Positions 59,305 to 64,000 of a stretch of 64,000 bases of DNA are shown here, one piece after another; position 1 is the first letter of the stretch, and each line of letters begins with the position of its first letter. Source of the DNA: Eucalyptus grandis (taxonomy: Eukaryota; Streptophyta; Magnoliopsida; Myrtales; Myrtaceae). The notes under the pieces were generated by a model. It made no database searches and had not been told where the DNA came from. It was given only the letters and a program-made list of their open reading frames with translations. The translations under genes and the position numbers were made by a program. The stretch spans positions 55,745,623-55,809,622 of the forward strand of contig NC_052616.1 of the NCBI RefSeq assembly GCF_016545825.1, read 5' to 3'.

Positions 59305-59757
59305 TGGTTTCCAGTGACTGAACATCTTGTTCTATAACCTATTTTAGGCCACTAACCAGTTTTAGTGACTAATTTTTTTCCAAAAGTCATAAACCTATTA
59401 CAATTTTGTCAGTTGAGTCTTAAACTTTTCAATTTTGTTAATTAAGTTATAAACATTTTCACTTCTTATCAATTGAGTTTATGCGTCCAATTTTAACCAA
59501 AAATCGTTGATGTGAAAGCCAACGATACTACTTAGGATTGTCGGCGTTGATAAGAATAAATTTTAATATAATTTTAATTTTTTTACTTTTTCTCCTTTTT
59601 TTCTTCTTTCTTTTCTTTTTTGCTTCTTCTTCTTATTCCTTTTGCTGGCCACCGGCCATGCTAGGCCGACTGGCCTTGCCTGCCACAGGCTGGTTTCCGG
59701 TGACTGAACATCTAGTTCTATTACCTATTTCAGGCGACTAACCAGTTTTAGTCACCA
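59305..59757. repeat. 67-bp direct repeats around a partial TIR element, intron 1 of copy 8
   Basis: 59305-59371 and 59691-59757 match at about nine in ten bases (TGGTTTCCAGTGACTGAACA versus TGGTTTCCGGTGACTGAACA). Between them, 59372-59690 begins like the left arm of the MULE-like elements ('cataaacctattacaatttt', 'gagtcttaaacttttcaatt') and ends in a short GC-rich piece (GGCCACCGGCCATG), with no right arm. Confidence 0.7.
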
Positions 59758-61656
59758 AGAGTATGTACACTTCCAACGGGAAAAAGAAAAATGGTTCGTC
59801 ACGATTTTTTGGTCGACAAAGAGCTACTTTTATGTAGGAATAATCGTCATTTTATTAGCATTTGTATTGATTATCTTCTCTTCCCTTGGTTTTCTCTTCA
59901 GCAAATGCAACTGCACTTCTCATGTACTTGGCACCAACGTAAGTCGTTCCCCTAATACAGACACAGACATACATTTGATTGTGATTTTGATAATTTTTCT
60001 TTTCCTGCGCATCGTGTCGAATGCATCTTCTTTCGGTTTTTTTTTTTTTTTAGTTTGATTCTATGTAGAAAACCTTGTTGCATAGTTCTTGTTTATAGAC
60101 AACCTTGCTAGTCACTTTGTCCTTGTTTATATACAAAACCATGTCGGTCACGTCGCTCCTTCTCCGTTAGACAACCTTGTTATCCTCGTTTGCCTCAGAG
60201 GTTGCTGCTGCTCCATCAAGGTGGTTTTAACGTTATCAATGTGAACTTTAGCTCCATTCATATTATTAGAAACCCCGATCTAATATAGAATTTACTCTAA
60301 CATCAACTCTTCCGCCCAAGCCCGATTAAGAATGAATGAGACATGTGAAAATTGTCTAAAAAAAGCCGCCGCAAAAACGAAATAAACTAAGACAGAATCT
60401 GACTTTAACACCATGTAAAAAATGTTACCCAAAAAGTTAAGTTTATAGGTGAAATAGATAATATGTACGTATATGAAGAGCATATGAACCATGTAGAGAA
60501 GTAATACAGGATGCTTTTAACGCAGATATTCTGTGAGTTGATTATTACTATTTTGAATTTGTGAAATACAATCTTGGAAATGATGTTGTAGGATTACATT
60601 CAAGAGGATAATAAGGAGCCGCTCGACCGAGCAGTTCTCGGGCACTCCATACGTGATCACTCTGCTAAATTGTCTTCTCTATTGCTGGTACGCTTCTAAT
60701 GATGCCAGAATTGGGGCATAGTTTCATGGTCATATCATTGTTTTCTTCTTTTCCCCTGAATTTGATCGTTTTTGGTAAAAGACAACGCAACCCTCCGTAA
60801 ATGTCGACTCATGGACTTTTGTCGCCCGTGGGCTGATACTCATATGTAATCAAACGCATGCTCATATGTTTTGGCCTTAACTGATGTCAAGAGTATAAAA
60901 ATGTAGCTTTACTAGATTAGTTAATAATTTGACGTGGCAGACTCTCAAGGAATATATAGAGGTAAGACCAGATGTTAACTTGACATGTATGTTATGACTC
61001 TAGTTAGGTTCTAATCTAAGGAAAATCTAACTTTCGTGGTGTGTTTTTTTTTTTTTTCCATGAGAAGATGAAATCTGAAAAGCCCTTGAATTTGGGTATG
61101 ATTGTGAAATAACTCTCAAACTTAGAAAAATTACAAGTTACCCTTTCGAAGTTTGGTATCGTTGCATGATAGCTTCAAAAGTTTTATAAATCCTAGAACA
61201 CCCCCCTCAACTTTGATTACCTTTTCCCCCTTCAGTCTGCTAATCTTCCGAGTTTGCACAGTTGCACCTAAAAATGGAATTTGACGTTTCCTTTTTCTTG
61301 ACTATAATAACCTCTTTTAGATGGTTAATGAATTTAAGAAAATAGAGAGGATGCATGACTGATGAAGTTAAGAAGACTCAGTAAAGGTTATTATGGTCAA
61401 GAAAACTTGCTGAGTCTGTTTTTTTTTTTTTAGTGATACTTGACTGGTATGCAAACAGAAAACTGAGTGACCGCAACAAAAATCCAAATTTAAATAGGGG
61501 TAATTTATAATTTTCCAAAGTTCGAGGCCTCTCGTGCGGCGCTGTCCAAGTTCAATGGCCGAGGGCCATCACGCGACGATGCCAAAGTTTTTGGAGTGTT
61601 GTTGGGTGGCAGCAATTATCCCTTCTTTTGTTTGTCCTCGAACTTTTTTTAATCTT

Positions 61657-62369
61657 TGGAAAATTTGCAAATAAGAGTCTAGAGTGCCCTCATTCTCTTA
61701 AATAGGGATTTGAAATGAATTTTATTTTAAATAAGAGCTTAAAGTAACCATATTAATTTGAAAAAATGGCATAACCTCTCAAACCGAAGGGTGTCTTCGC
61801 CTTTTAATTTAATCTTTTTTTATATATTTCTTTTTATTTTCTGTTTCTTTTTTTTTTTTTTTATTTTTCTTTCTCCCCTTCCTTCCGTTGGCCATAGCGG
61901 AGGTCACCGAGCTTAGGTGAGGGCCTCCCTCATCGACGTTGGGCAAGGGACGCCCTCGCTTAGGCTGGCAAGGGTAGCCACCACTAACATAGAGTGAGGG
62001 CATTCCTTGCCAAATCTAGTAAGGGCAGCCCTTGCCTTCGCATGTCCTTGCCAACTTAGGCTAGGGTTGCCCTCGTCGACGTTGGGCGAGTGCCACCCTC
62101 ACCCCACGTCAGTGAGGGTGTCCTTCGCTTGAGGCAGACCATCGAGAGTAGTGGTCGGGGGAGGGAAGAGGAAAAAAAAAGGAAAGGAAAAAGAAAAAAA
62201 TCAAAAAGGTGAAAAATATAGTTACAATTTTTTGATCAAAATACCCTTCTCCAATGGTCGGAGTAATCACCAACAAGCCAAATACCTTTATTTGAGACGA
62301 TTTGATCATTTCAGGCAATTATTTGAAAAAATAATGGCACTTCAAGCCTTTATTTGAATTTTTCCTTTT
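61657..62369. mobile_element. MULE-like TIR element in intron 3 of copy 8
   Basis: Left end GGAAAATTTGCAAATAAGAG and inverse right end CTTTATTTGAATTTTTCC; both arms then carry 'agtgcc(a/c)' in inverse. The centre (61880-62160) is a decayed GC-rich core with GAGGGC/GCCCTC words. The exact edges and duplication are not certain. Confidence 0.55.
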
Positions 62370-62718
62370 TAAACTTTTCAAGCCCCTCAATGTACACTCC
62401 GAAGCCCTTCATCATCAAAACGATTAGTAGTTCCTCTAATTTGTTTCCGGGTCGCTGTTGCTTAAAAGTCAACATACTTGGCATGGAAAATGAGTCGTTT
62501 GCTTAACTTGGTATTTCCGATCGCTTGTAATTGTTTATCGGTCCGTCTCCATTGACAAAGCAATCCCCTGTCGTGTATCATCCTCTCTCTCATTCCGTTG
62601 CAAAGCAACAGCGGACAACTGTCGTGCCTTCCACCGCCACCATCATCGCAACACCTGAACCCTCACCACCGCCAAGCCAACCAGCCTCCGTGGACGACGA
62701 CCCTTTCCCTCTTCACGG

Positions 62719-62721
<3 letters not shown>

Positions 62722-62761
<40 letters not shown>
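62722..62761. repeat. CT microsatellite
   Basis: (CT)n run of about 40 bases inside intron 3 of copy 8. It creates Ser-Leu and Arg-Glu repeat frames that are not genes. Confidence 0.9.
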
Positions 62762-62764
<3 letters not shown>

Positions 62765-63924
62765 GTCTCTGTGTTTGTGGGTGCCTCTTTCACTGCCCTC
62801 TTTCCATCTCTCGTGACCTCTTTCGCCTTCCTTAATGTACCTCACTCACTACCCTTCTTCCCATCTCTCATGAGATTGACGCCGACTCGAACCATATCGC
62901 TGATGAGAGAGAGAGAGATTTGTCGCAAACCTAGGAGGAGATGATGACGGAGGACGACAGCTGGCGGGTCACGCCAATCTAGAGGAGGAGGCGAGGACTT
63001 CATCGGCTTGTGGAGGGAGTTATCGTTTGCTCCCGCATTGTGCCGGGCCTTAAGGTCGGCATACATGGGTCTCGATAGATGAATGGGACAAGTGATGGGA
63101 GCATTTTTGGAGGTAAAGGATTCCCGTCCTTAATGATAACAGTTCAAACCCTTGAATAGCCTCAATGACGAGGTCTTCTAAGACCTTCCCACCTTGATCG
63201 CGTTGTGATTGATCAGAGATGGGCATGCCACCTCGCCATGGTGGAATTTCATGGGAGAACAGGGCCCGACAATGTGCCGGCACGTTATAAATGGAAGTTT
63301 TTACTAAATTTTTGAGGTGAAAACTTAAAACATAAAGTCGGAGGACTGCTTAGGATAAAGTTCGAAGGTCTTATGCGTTTTGACGATTCATTTTTTGAAA
63401 GTGACAAACTTCATCCTCTTCAGAAACGCTTCATTTATAATTGTGTCATTGTCAAGTTTCTTCTCTTAATCTATTCGTCAATCCAAGGGCGTTTCTGGGT
63501 TTAAACGATTACACGTTTTGAACTAGGAAATGGAATCTTCACGTGAACTTTGGTCAAAAAGTAAATGGAAACTTAGGATATGTTTACTATACTATACATC
63601 AGTTTTGCCATCATTTTATTCCAGATAAAAGCTTAGATCTTTGCAGGTACGGCTTGCCGTTTATTTCCCGAACAACATTCTGCTATCAACCATCACCGGG
63701 ACCGGAGCCATTATTGAGTCCGCATATGTGCTAATTTTCGTCATCTACGCTCCCAAGATGGAGAGGACCAAGATTTTCGGACTCGTCGCTCTCGCTGTCG
63801 CCATATTCTCTACCGTCGCCCTCGTCTCCTTCTTTGTGTTTGATGGAAAACCAGGAAACTCTTCACCGGCGTGTTCGTCGACATTTTCGCCATTGCCATG
63901 TTTGCTTCGCCTCTTTCAATCATG

Positions 63925-64000
63925 GTAAGTGGGTCCGTAATATCCTAGCCGTCTTTGTGATTCCAAGTTAAACCCCTAATCAAAACGTTGTGTTCGGCTT
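63925..64000 (+). other. Start of intron 4 of copy 8, cut by window end
   Basis: Begins with the donor GTAAGT after the SIM codon triplet. Nothing else can be said. Confidence 0.8.

Larger units (their letters stand above)
60688..63646 (+). other. Intron 3 of copy 8
   Basis: 2959-bp intron with no supported gene. It contains T-runs, a TIR element at about 61657-62369 and (CT)n at 62722-62761. The corresponding intron in copies 1-7 is only 120-350 bp. Confidence 0.7.
59154..63924 (+). pseudogene. SWEET1: SWEET1-like copy 8, two frameshifts, cut by window end
   Basis: Exons 1-4: 59154-59187, 59902-59938, 60592-60687 and 63647-63924. All sites seen are GT-AG, and exons 1-3 have the standard lengths. 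It starts MGPLRFAVGIIANATALL, closer in feel to canonical SWEET1 than copies 1-7. Exon 4 is 278 nt instead of 280 because one base is missing near 63670 (after ISR) and another near 63850 (in the GKTRKL region). Each deletion is beside a short A-run. Position 54 is Tyr and position 73 would be Thr. Introns 1 and 3 are much longer (714 and 2959 bp) and carry repeats. Exons 5-6 lie beyond the window. It may be a young pseudogene, or the two gaps may be sequence errors. Confidence 0.8.

Noticed and set aside
62531..62944. A 137-aa open frame in intron 3 of copy 8
   Set aside because: Its middle is a CT microsatellite; it lies in an intron and has no recognisable domain.

Overview
This is nuclear DNA from a flowering plant, almost certainly a woody eudicot. 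It has GT-AG introns with AT-rich interiors, plant TATA boxes, many nested LTR retrotransposons, tRNA-derived SINEs, TIR elements and long CT repeats. A eucalypt or other Myrtaceae genome would fit, but the species cannot be shown from the sequence alone.

The real genes form one tandem array of eight SWEET1-like (MtN3/saliva, clade I) sugar transporter copies, all on the + strand. They start at 604, 18747, 30370, 34313/34509, 39380, 47255, 53206 and 59154. Each follows the six-exon SWEET1 plan (34, 37, 96, 280 and 120 nt plus a last exon). Copies 1, 2, 3 and 7 have open frames and intact splice sites. Copy 6 is open but has lost the donor of intron 1. Copies 4 and 5 are clear pseudogenes. Copy 8 has two single-base deletions in exon 4 and runs off the window. 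Copies 1 and 3 form subgroup A, copies 2, 4, 5, 6 and 7 form subgroup B, and copy 8 is a third type with much longer introns. The order A-B-A-B-B-B-B-C and shared flanks suggest that an A-B pair was duplicated and B was then amplified.

Between the genes the DNA is mostly transposable elements. From about 2.76 to 17.55 kb there is a block absent from the equivalent place near 32.46 kb. It holds two decayed plant-mobile-domain (PMD) genes, an LTR fragment and a copia element whose gag is split by a 2.8-kb solo LTR. From 20.8 to 26.6 kb lie a decayed chromovirus and a 2.8-kb solo LTR with perfect target duplications. From 27 to 42 kb lie MULE-like and Tourist-like elements, a small TRIM-like element, and two SINEs. 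Further solo LTRs are at 43.1-45.4 and 46.2-46.6 kb. Two Tourist-like elements sit head to tail at 50.7-52.65 kb. Because the SWEET units are duplicated with their flanks, several insertions can be compared directly with an empty site in another unit.

The products of the intact genes would be seven-helix membrane proteins that move hexoses passively. The copies share upstream blocks, including a palindrome centred on AACGTT, but differ at pocket residues 54 and 73, so they may have diverged in function. No rRNA, tRNA, CRISPR or bacterial-type feature was seen.
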